A stretch of 41,232 nt of DNA from Chitinivibrionia bacterium. Lineage in GTDB: Bacteria; Fibrobacterota; Chitinivibrionia; Chitinivibrionales; Chitinivibrionaceae. The notes beneath the pieces are model-generated. The model saw only the letters and a list, made by a program, of their open reading frames with translations, did not search any database and had not been told where the DNA came from. Positions 33,885-41,232 of this stretch are shown in pieces. Each line of letters starts with the position of its first letter. The stretch's first letter is position 1. The stretch is from positions 1 through 41,232 of the forward strand of contig WRFX01000002.1 in assembly GCA_009787445.1 (NCBI GenBank), read 5' to 3'. A program made the translations under genes and the position numbers.

Positions 33885-35638
33885 AAGACGAAGTTCTTAA
33901 AAGAATCGATATCGTTTCGGTGATAGAACGCTTTGTCGCGCTGAAAAAAAGTGGAAATTCATATATGGGGTTATGCCCGTTTCACGACGAAAAAACGCCG
34001 TCGTTTTCGGTTAATCCAAACGGAAATAACGGCGGATATTACAACTGTTTCGGCTGCGGAAAAGGCGGCGACGTTTTTGATTTCATTATGGAAAAAGAAG
34101 GGTTTTCGTTTTTGGAAGCGTTAAAATCGCTTGCGGGAGAATGCGGCGTTTCGTGGAATGTCGAAAACGAAAAAGGACAAAAAAACGAAAATATTTCGCC
34201 TCGTTTGGCTCTGCTTAAAACGACGGAATTTGCGGCGAAGTTTTTTTACGACGAAATGACAAAAAGCGACGAAGCAAAAAATTATCTAAAAAACAGAGGA
34301 ATTTCAGGCGAAATCGCCAAAGAATTTAAACTCGGATTTGCCCCCGATTCTTACGATAAACTTCTTAACGCGGCAAGAAACGCGAAAATCAGCGAAAATT
34401 TATTATTGGAAACCGCGCTTGTGCGAAAAAACGAATATGGAACTTTCGATTTTTTTAGAAATCGCATAATTTTTCCGATTTTCGATAATTCAGGCAGACC
34501 AATCGCGTTTGGCGGACGGGCGTTCGGCGATGAAAAACCGAAATATCTCAACTCTTCAAACACGGCGCTTTACGACAAAAGCAGAATTTTTTACGGCTAT
34601 TTTCAGTCGCAAAAAGAAATAAAAGCGCAAAAAACCGCGATTTTGGTAGAAGGATACATCGATATGATTTCGCTATATCAAAACGATATAAAAAACGTTA
34701 TTGCACCTTGCGGAACGGGATTTTCGCAAGAACACGCAATTTTTTTGAGCAGAACGGCAGAAAAAATAATAATAGTTTTGGACGGAGACGTTGCGGGCAT
34801 AAACGGCGCGAAAAGAATAGTCGAAAAACTTTTGCCGTTTGAACTCGACACGCGCTACGTTTTGATTCCGCAAGGTAAAGACCCCGACGAATTCGTCAAA
34901 GAAAACGGAAAAGAAAGTTTTTTGGAACTATTAAAAAATTCGCAAGACGGATTTTCGTTTTTTGTAGAACAAATAGAAAAAGAACACAACGTGGCAAGTC
35001 CCGCGGGAAAAAGCAAAGCGTTAAAAGACGTGGCAAATTTGCTTTCGGGCGTAAAAAACGAAATAATGTTGTCGGATTTTTTAACAAAAATAACGACCCG
35101 ATGGAAAATTCCGACTTCGGAACTAAAACGCAATATATATAATCTGAAAAAAGGCGCGCAACTTCCCGAAATCGCGGTAAATAGCGGCTTTCAAGATGAA
35201 AATAAACGCATATTTTATACGGAAGAAGGCAAAATTATTCAGTTGTTTTTTTGGTATCCGAATATTCTTCGCGACCCGTTATGCGAAATCGACGATAATT
35301 TTTTTACCGAAGCGTTTGTAAATAAATTATATTTAATTATGAGAAACGAAAAATTTGACGGAGATAATTTTTTAAACGACGAAAATTTAGACGGACAAAC
35401 GAAGGCGTTTCTTTCGATTTTGGCGAAGGAAAATCCCGCGCAAAACGAAGAAGAGGCAAAGTATCAAATTTTAACGAAAATTAACAAGTTCCGAAAAATA
35501 AACCTGCAAAAGAAAAACGAAATATTGAAAACAAAAATACGCGAAGAAAGCGACGATGAAAAAAGAAAAAAAATGCTCGACGAATTAACTCTGAATCAAA
35601 GAGAGATTTCGACGCTGCAAACAAAAAAAATGGAGTAA
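33851..35638 (+). CDS. dnaG: DNA primase DnaG
   Basis: A 595-residue primase that makes RNA primers at the replication fork. The CHC2 zinc finger is at residues 42-69 (C42, H45, C66, C69: LCPFHDEKTPSFSVNPNG, then YYNCFGCGKGGDVFDF). The TOPRIM core has VEGYIDM with E267 and VLDGDVAGINGAKR with D311 and D313. A helical C-terminus (about 440-595), the part that contacts the DnaB helicase in known primases, is charged and Lys/Glu-rich. Length is normal. It starts inside the preceding gene, using GGAG at 33843-33846. Its pairing with an RpoD-like gene is the classical macromolecular synthesis operon arrangement without rpsU. Confidence 0.95.
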   Translation: MSGTNDRYARIKDEVLKRIDIVSVIERFVALKKSGNSYMGLCPFHDEKTPSFSVNPNGNNGGYYNCFGCGKGGDVFDFIMEKEGFSFLEALKSLAGECGVSWNVENEKGQKNENISPRLALLKTTEFAAKFFYDEMTKSDEAKNYLKNRGISGEIAKEFKLGFAPDSYDKLLNAARNAKISENLLLETALVRKNEYGTFDFFRNRIIFPIFDNSGRPIAFGGRAFGDEKPKYLNSSNTALYDKSRIFYGYFQSQKEIKAQKTAILVEGYIDMISLYQNDIKNVIAPCGTGFSQEHAIFLSRTAEKIIIVLDGDVAGINGAKRIVEKLLPFELDTRYVLIPQGKDPDEFVKENGKESFLELLKNSQDGFSFFVEQIEKEHNVASPAGKSKALKDVANLLSGVKNEIMLSDFLTKITTRWKIPTSELKRNIYNLKKGAQLPEIAVNSGFQDENKRIFYTEEGKIIQLFFWYPNILRDPLCEIDDNFFTEAFVNKLYLIMRNEKFDGDNFLNDENLDGQTKAFLSILAKENPAQNEEEAKYQILTKINKFRKINLQKKNEILKTKIREESDDEKRKKMLDELTLNQREISTLQTKKME

Positions 35639-35643
35639 CAAAT

Positions 35644-37023
35644 ATGAGTTTAAGCATAGAAGAAAAATTAGAATTTTTGTTAAAATACGCAAAACTTCAA
35701 GGTTTCGCGGGTATTTCGCAAATTAAAGAAATAGCCGAAACGCCGTCTGAAGAAAATATTTTAATTAAAAAATTACAAGAAAAAAATATAGAAATAAACT
35801 ATTTTTTGCAAACGCCTTCCTACAATTATAGAACGACTTCGTATGCCGCAAAAAAAGAAAAAAGATTTATGCTAACCACAAGAACCGACGAAAAAGGCGA
35901 ATCTTTTCTTTTGGATAAGGAAGACGAAGACGAATTGTTTGAAAAAATATCGCAAGTGCGCAACGATATTTTGAAATACGCTTTCAAAAACGATGAAATA
36001 TACGATTTTCTTGCAAAACTTGCAAACCAAATAGACGCGGGAACAATAAAACTCTCGGCAATTTTGAACTGTGAAAAAACCGAAAGCGAAAAAACCTTTG
36101 AAAAGCGCAGAAAAAAATTTATAACTACCATAAAAGAAATTGAAACCAGTGATAAAACAAAAATTGTCGATATGATTTTTGCGCTCGATTTTAACGAAAA
36201 AACCAAAGGAATGATTATAAATAAATTCACAAAAACAGCCGAATACAACGAACTTTACGCCGACGAACTTTACAAATTGGAGCAAATTTATTCAACTTCC
36301 AAACGCGAAATTATCGAGGCGAACGTTCGGCTTGTTTTTAGCATTGCCAAAGAATACAGCATTGTTCACAAAGGAATTTTGGACATTACCGACATAATTC
36401 AGGAAGGAAATATTGGACTTATTGACGCGGTAGAAAGCTTTGACTACAAAAAAGGAAGTAAGTTTTCGTCGTGGGCGGTTTGGTATATTCGCAGACAAAT
36501 TTGGACGGTCGTAAATTCTTTCAAAAAAGTAATGTACGTTCCGCCAAAAACGTCGGCGGAATTGTATAAAATTTCGCTTTTTGAAGAAAAATACAAAGCG
36601 AAAAAAGGCGAAAATCCAAGCGTAAGCGAAATTGCCGAAGAACTCGGCTTAAAAGAAAAACAAGTAGTTTTGCTTATGTCTTCGGATTACGACGATATAA
36701 ATCCGAATTACGAATTAACCGTAGAAAAAGGCGCTTACAACGAAGATATTGAAAACTCCGACGCCCCCCCCGACGACCCTTACAATATCCTTGTGGAAAG
36801 CGGACTTAAAGAAAATATTGACGCTTTACTCGCGCAAATCGGCGAGCGCGAACGCGATATGTTAAAATTATATTTTGGACTTGTTGAAGACAAAGAACGT
36901 ATGAATCTTTCAAAAATCGCAATTTTATACGGACTTTCCCGCGAAAGAGTGCGGCAAATTATAGAAAAAACGCTTCAAACGATAAAAGAAACGCAACACG
37001 AACTTATAAAAGAATGGCGTTAA
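35644..37023 (+). CDS. rpoD: RpoD-like sigma-70 factor, divergent
   Basis: A 459-residue sigma factor starting 5 nt after dnaG. The N-terminus (KLEFLLKYAKLQGFAGISQI) resembles region 1.1 of primary sigma factors. A clear region 1.2 is not visible. Region 2 is present (about 224-290: ANVRLVFSIAKEYSIVHKGI, then DITDIIQEGNIGLIDAVESF, then KFSSWAVWYIRRQIWTVVNS). The usual RFSTYATWWIRQAI core of regions 2.3/2.4 is replaced by KFSSWAVWYIRRQI, which contacts the -10 element. Region 3 (about 310-345) and region 4 (YGLSRERVRQIIEKTLQTIK) are recognisable. Place after dnaG suggests the housekeeping sigma; the altered region 2 suggests altered promoter preference. A C8 run lies at 36764-36771. Confidence 0.85.
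   Translation: MSLSIEEKLEFLLKYAKLQGFAGISQIKEIAETPSEENILIKKLQEKNIEINYFLQTPSYNYRTTSYAAKKEKRFMLTTRTDEKGESFLLDKEDEDELFEKISQVRNDILKYAFKNDEIYDFLAKLANQIDAGTIKLSAILNCEKTESEKTFEKRRKKFITTIKEIETSDKTKIVDMIFALDFNEKTKGMIINKFTKTAEYNELYADELYKLEQIYSTSKREIIEANVRLVFSIAKEYSIVHKGILDITDIIQEGNIGLIDAVESFDYKKGSKFSSWAVWYIRRQIWTVVNSFKKVMYVPPKTSAELYKISLFEEKYKAKKGENPSVSEIAEELGLKEKQVVLLMSSDYDDINPNYELTVEKGAYNEDIENSDAPPDDPYNILVESGLKENIDALLAQIGERERDMLKLYFGLVEDKERMNLSKIAILYGLSRERVRQIIEKTLQTIKETQHELIKEWR
36764..36771 (+). repeat. C8 homopolymer in the sigma factor gene
   Basis: Eight consecutive C encode A374-P375-P376 between regions 3 and 4. In such an AT-rich genome this is conspicuous and a classical slippage-prone tract. 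Confidence 0.9.
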
Positions 37024-37033
37024 GATTAAGTTG

Positions 37034-37717
37034 TTAAGGCAAAAACCGTTTGTAACCCGCGAAAATATTTTTCCAATAATTATCGGAAATCTTGCTGTAT
37101 ATTACGCCTTTTGAACTCGACGAATGAATAAATTCTCCGTCGCCGATGTAAATTCCGACGTGTCCTACCCGCTTGCGATTTTTAATGTCGTAGAAAAAAC
37201 ACAAATCGCCTTCTCTAATCAAATCGTGCGAAATAGGTTTTGAACCGTCGTATAATAATTGCGCGGAAGTTCGCGGAAATTCGCTGCGTCCGACGTCTTG
37301 AAACACGCGCCATACAAAGCCCGAGCAATCGAATCCGTTTGGCGTAATTCCGCCGTAAAGATAAGGAACTCCGAGATATTTATCCGCCGCTTTTTTGATT
37401 TCTCCGCCTTGCAAAACGACGCTTTTTTTAGCGGTTTCTTTTTTATCTTCCGCCAAAATATTATCTTCTTGCGATTCTATTTCGGACGGCAAAGTTTTCT
37501 TTTCTTTTCGCGGTTTTTTTTCTTTCTTTTCTGCTCTTTCATTTTTTTGTTTGTAAGAAGCGCGGATTGCGGTTCGCGTTCTATCGTCGTAATTTTCATC
37601 AAAAGACGGACGAACGCTAACCGTAGAAGTCGAACATCCCGTCAAAAAAAACGCGAGAAAACAAAAAAAACAAACAAAAAAGTTAGTTTGTTTTTTCAAG
37701 TTCTTTTGAAACCGCAT
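37034..37717 (-). CDS. NlpC/P60 family lipoprotein endopeptidase
   Basis: A 227-residue protein. The signal ends with lipobox LTGC (C28 lipidated). A charged Lys/Glu-rich linker (about 50-100) precedes an NlpC/P60 domain (about 104-225) with catalytic C131 (FDCSGFV), H186 (RVGHVGIYIG) and H198 (EFIHSSSSKG) as the third polar residue. It is predicted to cut peptide stems of peptidoglycan from the outer membrane side, as Spr/MepS and NlpC do. The start overlaps the end of gatA by 35 nt, with GGGAG upstream, so it is co-transcribed with gatA. It is convergent with the sigma factor gene, 10 bp away. Confidence 0.88.
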   Translation of the reverse strand: MRFQKNLKKQTNFFVCFFCFLAFFLTGCSTSTVSVRPSFDENYDDRTRTAIRASYKQKNERAEKKEKKPRKEKKTLPSEIESQEDNILAEDKKETAKKSVVLQGGEIKKAADKYLGVPYLYGGITPNGFDCSGFVWRVFQDVGRSEFPRTSAQLLYDGSKPISHDLIREGDLCFFYDIKNRKRVGHVGIYIGDGEFIHSSSSKGVIYSKISDNYWKNIFAGYKRFLP

Positions 37718-39101
37718 AAGCGTATTCTCCCTTAAAATTTGCCGCCATAACTTGAATTCCGACGGGTAAACCGTCGACTTTCCCCATCGGAAGCGATAAT
37801 CCCGAACATCCAGCCAAATTTACGGAAACCGTGTAAATATCGTTAAGATACATTTGCAACGGGTCGCCGATTTCGCCTATCTTAAACGCCGGCGACGGTG
37901 TTACGGGCGACAAAATTACGTCGCATTTTGCAAAAGCGTTTTCAAAATCCTTAACTATAAGCGAGCGCACCTGCGCGGCTTTCAAATAATATGCGTCGTA
38001 ATATCCCGAACTCAAAACGTATGTGCCGAGCATTATTCTGCGCTTCACTTCTTCGCCAAATCCTTGTGCGCGCGTAAATTTAAACATTTCGTCAAGCGTC
38101 TTGCCTTCTTTGCTTCTAAATCCGAAACGGACTCCGTCGAATCGCGACAAATTCGACGACGCTTCAGCCGTCGCGACAACATAATACGTAGCGATTGCGT
38201 GTTTCATATTTTCAAGCGAAATATCGATAAATTTTGCGCCTTTGTCTTTTAAATATTTTACTTTTTCGTCAAAAAGTTTGCGAACATTCGCAGGTAAATC
38301 GTCGCTCAAATATTCTTTTGGAAGCCCGATTATCGCGTTTTTCACGTCTTTTTGCTCAAAGCCCGCGTAAGATTTTCCGCAATTTGTAGAATCGCGACTG
38401 TCCGATGTCGCTATTATTCTTAACAAATATTCCATATCGTCGACGGTTTGCGCCATCGGTCCTATTTGGTCAAGCGACGAAGCAAACGCGATAAGTCCGT
38501 ATCTGCTGACAAATCCGTAAGTCGGTTTAAGCCCGACGATTCCGCAATAAGACGCAGGTTGTCGAATAGAGCCGCCCGTGTCGCTTCCTATTGCAAGCGG
38601 CGCCATATCGGCAGCCACGGCAGCCGCGCTTCCGCCCGAACTTCCGCCGGGAACTCTCTGCAAATCTCGCGGATTTTTTACAATTCCAAAATACGACGTT
38701 TCGTTGCTTGAACCCATTGCAAATTCGTCCATATTTGTTTTGCCGACAATTATCGCGCCCGCTTTTTTCAACTCTTCTACGACGTGCGCATCGTAAGTCG
38801 GAACGTAATTTTCGAGCATTTTTGAACCGCAAGTCGTGCGAATGCCTTTTGTTGAAATATTGTCTTTTACCGCGACGGGAATGCCGCACAAAGGAAGTTT
38901 TTTCTTGTCTTGCGCACTTAATTTATCTAAATTTTGCGCGGTTTTTCGCGCATAATCGTCGCAAACGGTAATAAAAGCGTTTATTTCGCCGTTTTTTTCA
39001 CTAATTATTTTAAGCGATTTTTCAACAAGCGACGCCGCCGAAACGTCGCCGTTTTGCACGTCTTTTACGACTTCTTCGACCGATTTTTCAAAAAAACTCA
39101 T
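37683..39101 (-). CDS. gatA: Glutamyl-tRNA(Gln)/aspartyl-tRNA(Asn) amidotransferase subunit A
   Basis: A 472-residue amidase-signature protein; the ATG at 39101 is chosen because AAAGGA lies 10 nt upstream (a 13-residue extension in frame has none). GatA hydrolyses glutamine and supplies ammonia for converting Glu-tRNA(Gln) to Gln-tRNA(Gln). The catalytic triad is K79 (VAVKDN), S154 (GGSSGGSAA) and S178 (GSDTGGSIRQPAS), the same numbers as in Staphylococcus GatA. Length is typical. gatB and gatC are not adjacent, so the complex is encoded at separate loci. It lies between a DUF4321 gene and the NlpC gene on the minus strand. Confidence 0.95.
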   Translation of the reverse strand: MSFFEKSVEEVVKDVQNGDVSAASLVEKSLKIISEKNGEINAFITVCDDYARKTAQNLDKLSAQDKKKLPLCGIPVAVKDNISTKGIRTTCGSKMLENYVPTYDAHVVEELKKAGAIIVGKTNMDEFAMGSSNETSYFGIVKNPRDLQRVPGGSSGGSAAAVAADMAPLAIGSDTGGSIRQPASYCGIVGLKPTYGFVSRYGLIAFASSLDQIGPMAQTVDDMEYLLRIIATSDSRDSTNCGKSYAGFEQKDVKNAIIGLPKEYLSDDLPANVRKLFDEKVKYLKDKGAKFIDISLENMKHAIATYYVVATAEASSNLSRFDGVRFGFRSKEGKTLDEMFKFTRAQGFGEEVKRRIMLGTYVLSSGYYDAYYLKAAQVRSLIVKDFENAFAKCDVILSPVTPSPAFKIGEIGDPLQMYLNDIYTVSVNLAGCSGLSLPMGKVDGLPVGIQVMAANFKGEYAYAVSKELEKTN

Positions 39102-39115
39102 TTGTTTTTTGTCCT

Positions 39116-39406
39116 TTATCTGTAACCGCGATAAATCCACAAAGCGATTGCCGCGCCGATTATAGACATAACGTTTATTTTTAATAGAAAACCAAACTGA
39201 AATCCTATCGCTTTAATATCGACGGAAAGCGGTTCGGGATATCCCGTTGAAATATCCAAAAAATTGTACACAAACAATTCTTTTACGACGTTTGACTCGC
39301 CCGGTATCATACCGATAAGCAAACTCGAATAACTTCCTATTATTAAACCTAACACGGTAACTAAAATAAGCGTAGAAACTTTTTTATCCGCAAGAAATCT
39401 TGCCAT
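39116..39406 (-). CDS. DUF4321-like small membrane protein
   Basis: A 96-residue protein with GAGGAG before the ATG. Membrane helices at about 11-32 and 70-92. The C-terminal pattern SVDIKAIGFQFGFLLKINVM, then SIIGAAIALWIYR matches the DUF4321 family ('DL-x-x-x-x-x-x-F-G-x-x-x-K-x-N-x-x-S-I-I-G-x-x-x-A-x-x-I-Y-R'), whose function is unknown. The assignment is from memory of that pattern. It starts the minus-strand operon with gatA, 14 nt away. Confidence 0.65.
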   Translation of the reverse strand: MARFLADKKVSTLILVTVLGLIIGSYSSLLIGMIPGESNVVKELFVYNFLDISTGYPEPLSVDIKAIGFQFGFLLKINVMSIIGAAIALWIYRGYR

Positions 39407-39707
39407 AATTTACTCCTCTTTCTTAAATTTTTTGCGAAAAATACTATTTGCGCACTAATAATAAATGTTTTTTTATGATAAACGTTGCGTTTTTTGTAGT
39501 AATTTTTTGTTTTTATTAAAAAAACTTGTGTTTTTTGCCGTTTTAATCGTAAAAAATTGCAAAATTTTAAGAAAAATTAAAAAAAATTAAAATTTTTTGA
39601 AAAAACTTGCTTTTTACATAATGATATATATTATATTTCCCCCGAAAATTAAGCAATAACGCTTCGTTTTCTAAACAATATTCATTAAAAACTAAAGGAG
39701 TTTTATT
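39407..39707. other. Divergent AT-rich promoter region
   Basis: This 301-bp region separates the DUF4321 gene from the outer membrane protein gene. It is dominated by A and T runs. On the plus strand TTGCTT (39607-39612) and ATATTATATTTCCC (39628-39641) form a candidate promoter, followed by a roughly 65-nt leader and AAGGAG (39695-39700). I see no RNA gene or coding sequence. Confidence 0.5.
39628..39641 (+). promoter_or_regulatory. Upstream element ATATTATATTTCCC
   Basis: It resembles the elements before acnB and the mglA gene (ATTATnTTT core), and is placed with TTGCTT about 16 bp upstream. It lies 66 nt before the TTG start of the outer membrane protein. Confidence 0.3.
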
Positions 39708-40976
39708 TTGAACAAATTTCACAAAATCAAAACAGTATTGCTTGCGGCGGCGTTGTCCGCAATGGTTTTCGCGCAAAGCGAAGAAGGAAAAGGTCCTAAA
39801 TTAAGATTTTCGGGCGACGTTTTAATCAATTCGGCTTTTGAAACGTCAAAAGATTCGGAATATGAAAACAAACAAGAAGACGGCAAAACGGTAGAAGGCG
39901 AAAAAAAAGAAGTAGAAGGTAGCAAAGCAAAAGCGTTTAATACTCAATACGGATGGAACGCGGCTTTCGGCGTAGATTTTAACGACGCGTTTTCGGTAGA
40001 TTTTCGTTTGAGCAATCCGAGCGGATACGGACTCGATATGCTTAATTTTAAAAACGGTTCTGGTATTTGGGAATCGTTACCTATGCTTCCCAATGCGTAT
40101 TTTACTTGGAAACCGGGAATGTTTTCGCTTAAAGGCGGACTTCTTGAAGTTTCTGGAAATACTACGCTTGACTTGGTCGCGGGAGCCGAATCCGAAGAAG
40201 GTCTTTGGACTTATTATTGGGGATGGGACGCGCAATATAACGCATCGCAAGGCGGACTTCAGTTGGGATTTGAACTTTCCGAAGGTCTTGCGCTTAATTT
40301 GACTGCGGCTATGGTAAGTCCTACAAATGAACTTGACGCAAAAACAATTTACAACGAATTTCGTTTTATTTTGGACGCCGACATTGCTTTGGGCGATATG
40401 ATTTCGCTTAAACCTGTATTTCAATCGCGTTCGTATTGGCAACAGGGTTCTTATACCGAAGAAAAAGACGGTAAAGATACTACTTACGAAACCACGCCGA
40501 TTCTTTTATCTTACGGCGCAGACGTTGGAATTGCTTTAAGCGAAGAATTTAATCTCGACATTGGAATTGCCGGCGGAAACGCTACCTATGAGAAGTCCAA
40601 AGGAAAAGACAGCGAAAGTAAAACTTCAGGCACGGCTTTTCTCGCAAAAGTAGCGCCGTCGCTTACTTTGGGAATTGTGGAAATAGAAGCGCAGTATAGT
40701 TTTGGATTGTTAAATATGCCAAAAAATAAGAGTAAAACTGGAAGTGTTGAAGAAGCAACTAAAAACACCACTATTTACCACGATATCTATTTGGGTGCTT
40801 TTTTCCGCGTAAACGACAATTTTGCTTTTGGTCCTATGTTTAATATGCCAATGTCAACTGATAAAACCAGTAGCAAGGTTACGGGCGGTACAGATGCTCA
40901 AAACAAAGACGACAAATACAGAACTGACGCTTGGAGCGCTATGCGCGCAGGTCTTGAATTTAGCGCAAGTTTTTAA
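39708..40976 (+). CDS. Beta-barrel outer membrane protein, porin-like
   Basis: A 422-residue protein starting at a TTG with AAGGAG 7 nt upstream. The signal peptide is about 1-23 (ending MVFAQ). The rest alternates hydrophobic and polar residues in strands with Gly- and Asp-rich turns (AAFGVDFNDAFSVDFRLSNP, then GWDAQYNASQGGLQLGFELS), as in a 16-18 strand barrel, and it ends in AGLEFSASF, whose terminal Phe is the signal read by BamA. A Glu/Lys-rich loop near 47-70 (EYENKQEDGKTVEGEKKEVE) is probably surface-exposed. No named porin family is recognised. A strong promoter region and a terminator mark it as a single-gene unit, possibly highly expressed. Confidence 0.78.
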   Translation: MNKFHKIKTVLLAAALSAMVFAQSEEGKGPKLRFSGDVLINSAFETSKDSEYENKQEDGKTVEGEKKEVEGSKAKAFNTQYGWNAAFGVDFNDAFSVDFRLSNPSGYGLDMLNFKNGSGIWESLPMLPNAYFTWKPGMFSLKGGLLEVSGNTTLDLVAGAESEEGLWTYYWGWDAQYNASQGGLQLGFELSEGLALNLTAAMVSPTNELDAKTIYNEFRFILDADIALGDMISLKPVFQSRSYWQQGSYTEEKDGKDTTYETTPILLSYGADVGIALSEEFNLDIGIAGGNATYEKSKGKDSESKTSGTAFLAKVAPSLTLGIVEIEAQYSFGLLNMPKNKSKTGSVEEATKNTTIYHDIYLGAFFRVNDNFAFGPMFNMPMSTDKTSSKVTGGTDAQNKDDKYRTDAWSAMRAGLEFSASF

Positions 40977-41006
40977 TTTTTTACGAGAAAACAAATCGTA
41001 AATTGT

Positions 41007-41038
41007 AAAAGAGAGTTGAGAAATCGGCTCTCTTTTTG
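41007..41038 (+). terminator. Terminator after the outer membrane protein gene
   Basis: AAAAGAGAG (41007-41015) pairs with CTCTCTTTT (41028-41036) across a 12-nt loop and runs into a T-tract. Confidence 0.8.
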
Positions 41039-41089
41039 TTTGGTGGCAGATGGTATTTTTTAGAAAAAATTTAATTTAAGGAAATATAA

Positions 41090-41232
41090 ATGTCAAATTC
41101 TATAATTTTATATGAAAATGAAATAGAATCCAAAATTTTCACTATTCGCGGTTTGCAGGTTATGCTGGACAGGGACTTGGCGGAGTTGTATGGAGTAGAA
41201 ACGCGAATAATAAATCAAGCGGTCAAACGAAA
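41090..41232 (+). CDS. ORF6N-domain DNA-binding protein, N-terminal fragment
   Basis: The first 47 codons of a gene cut by the right edge, with AAGGA at 41078-41082. The peptide contains FTIRGLQVMLDRDLAELYGV then ETRIINQAVKR, the hallmark of the ORF6N domain (KilA-N-related) found in phage and many chromosomal proteins, often linked to transposable or defence regions. Function beyond probable DNA binding is not known for the family. Confidence 0.85.
   Translation, partial: MSNSIILYENEIESKIFTIRGLQVMLDRDLAELYGVETRIINQAVKR

Overview
The window is a low-GC, densely packed bacterial chromosome segment with genes on both strands. The cell is a flagellated Gram-negative: FliD, FliS, FliW and CsrA are present, together with several lipoproteins, an MCE/MlaD-like protein and a beta-barrel protein ending in phenylalanine. 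A sorting-domain-like segment of the type IX secretion kind, a Bat operon remnant, MglA/roadblock proteins, AcnB and TATnTTT-type upstream elements would suit the FCB side of the tree (Fibrobacterota or Chitinivibrionia-like). That placement is inference; no rRNA or ribosomal protein gene is present to confirm it.

Layout. 1-131 is the start of an Rpn/PD-(D/E)XK-type protein on the minus strand. 275-3610 is a batC-batD-batE operon, followed by an MTA phosphorylase (3727-4488). A minus-strand flagellar block follows: fliD, fliS and a small FliT-like coiled-coil gene (7115-4485). An MCE-domain gene (7223-8131) converges on a membrane protein and a CCA-adding enzyme (10039-8128). 10104-13639 holds a lipoprotein, a secreted protein, a HisI-like protein, fliW-csrA and an SH3b protein. 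13811-17094 is an MglA-like GTPase with a very long disordered tail, its roadblock partner and a polysaccharide deacetylase.

17205-26683 looks like one long sensory operon: a 1696-residue BvgS-like hybrid kinase, three exported proteins (one with a lipase-type core and leucine-rich repeats), a double receiver protein and a single receiver protein. Enolase (26806-28092) and AcnB (28446-30911) stand alone. 30998-37023 runs: PlsB/PlsC-like acyltransferase, a fused diadenylate cyclase, a small membrane protein, DnaG and an RpoD-like sigma factor. On the minus strand 39406-37034 is DUF4321-gatA-NlpC/P60. The right end has a beta-barrel outer membrane protein (39708-40976) and the start of an ORF6N-domain gene (41090 onwards).

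The most unusual items are: a c-di-AMP synthase fused to an EIIA-like domain that has lost its phosphorylatable histidine; the MglA GTPase with a roughly 460-residue repeat-bearing tail; the exported lipase/LRR protein with a sorting-like domain at its N-terminus inside a two-component operon; a HisI-like protein lacking the metal-binding aspartates; an RpoD-like sigma factor with a changed region 2 and a C8 tract before region 4; and a recurring upstream element about 30 nt before three start codons.
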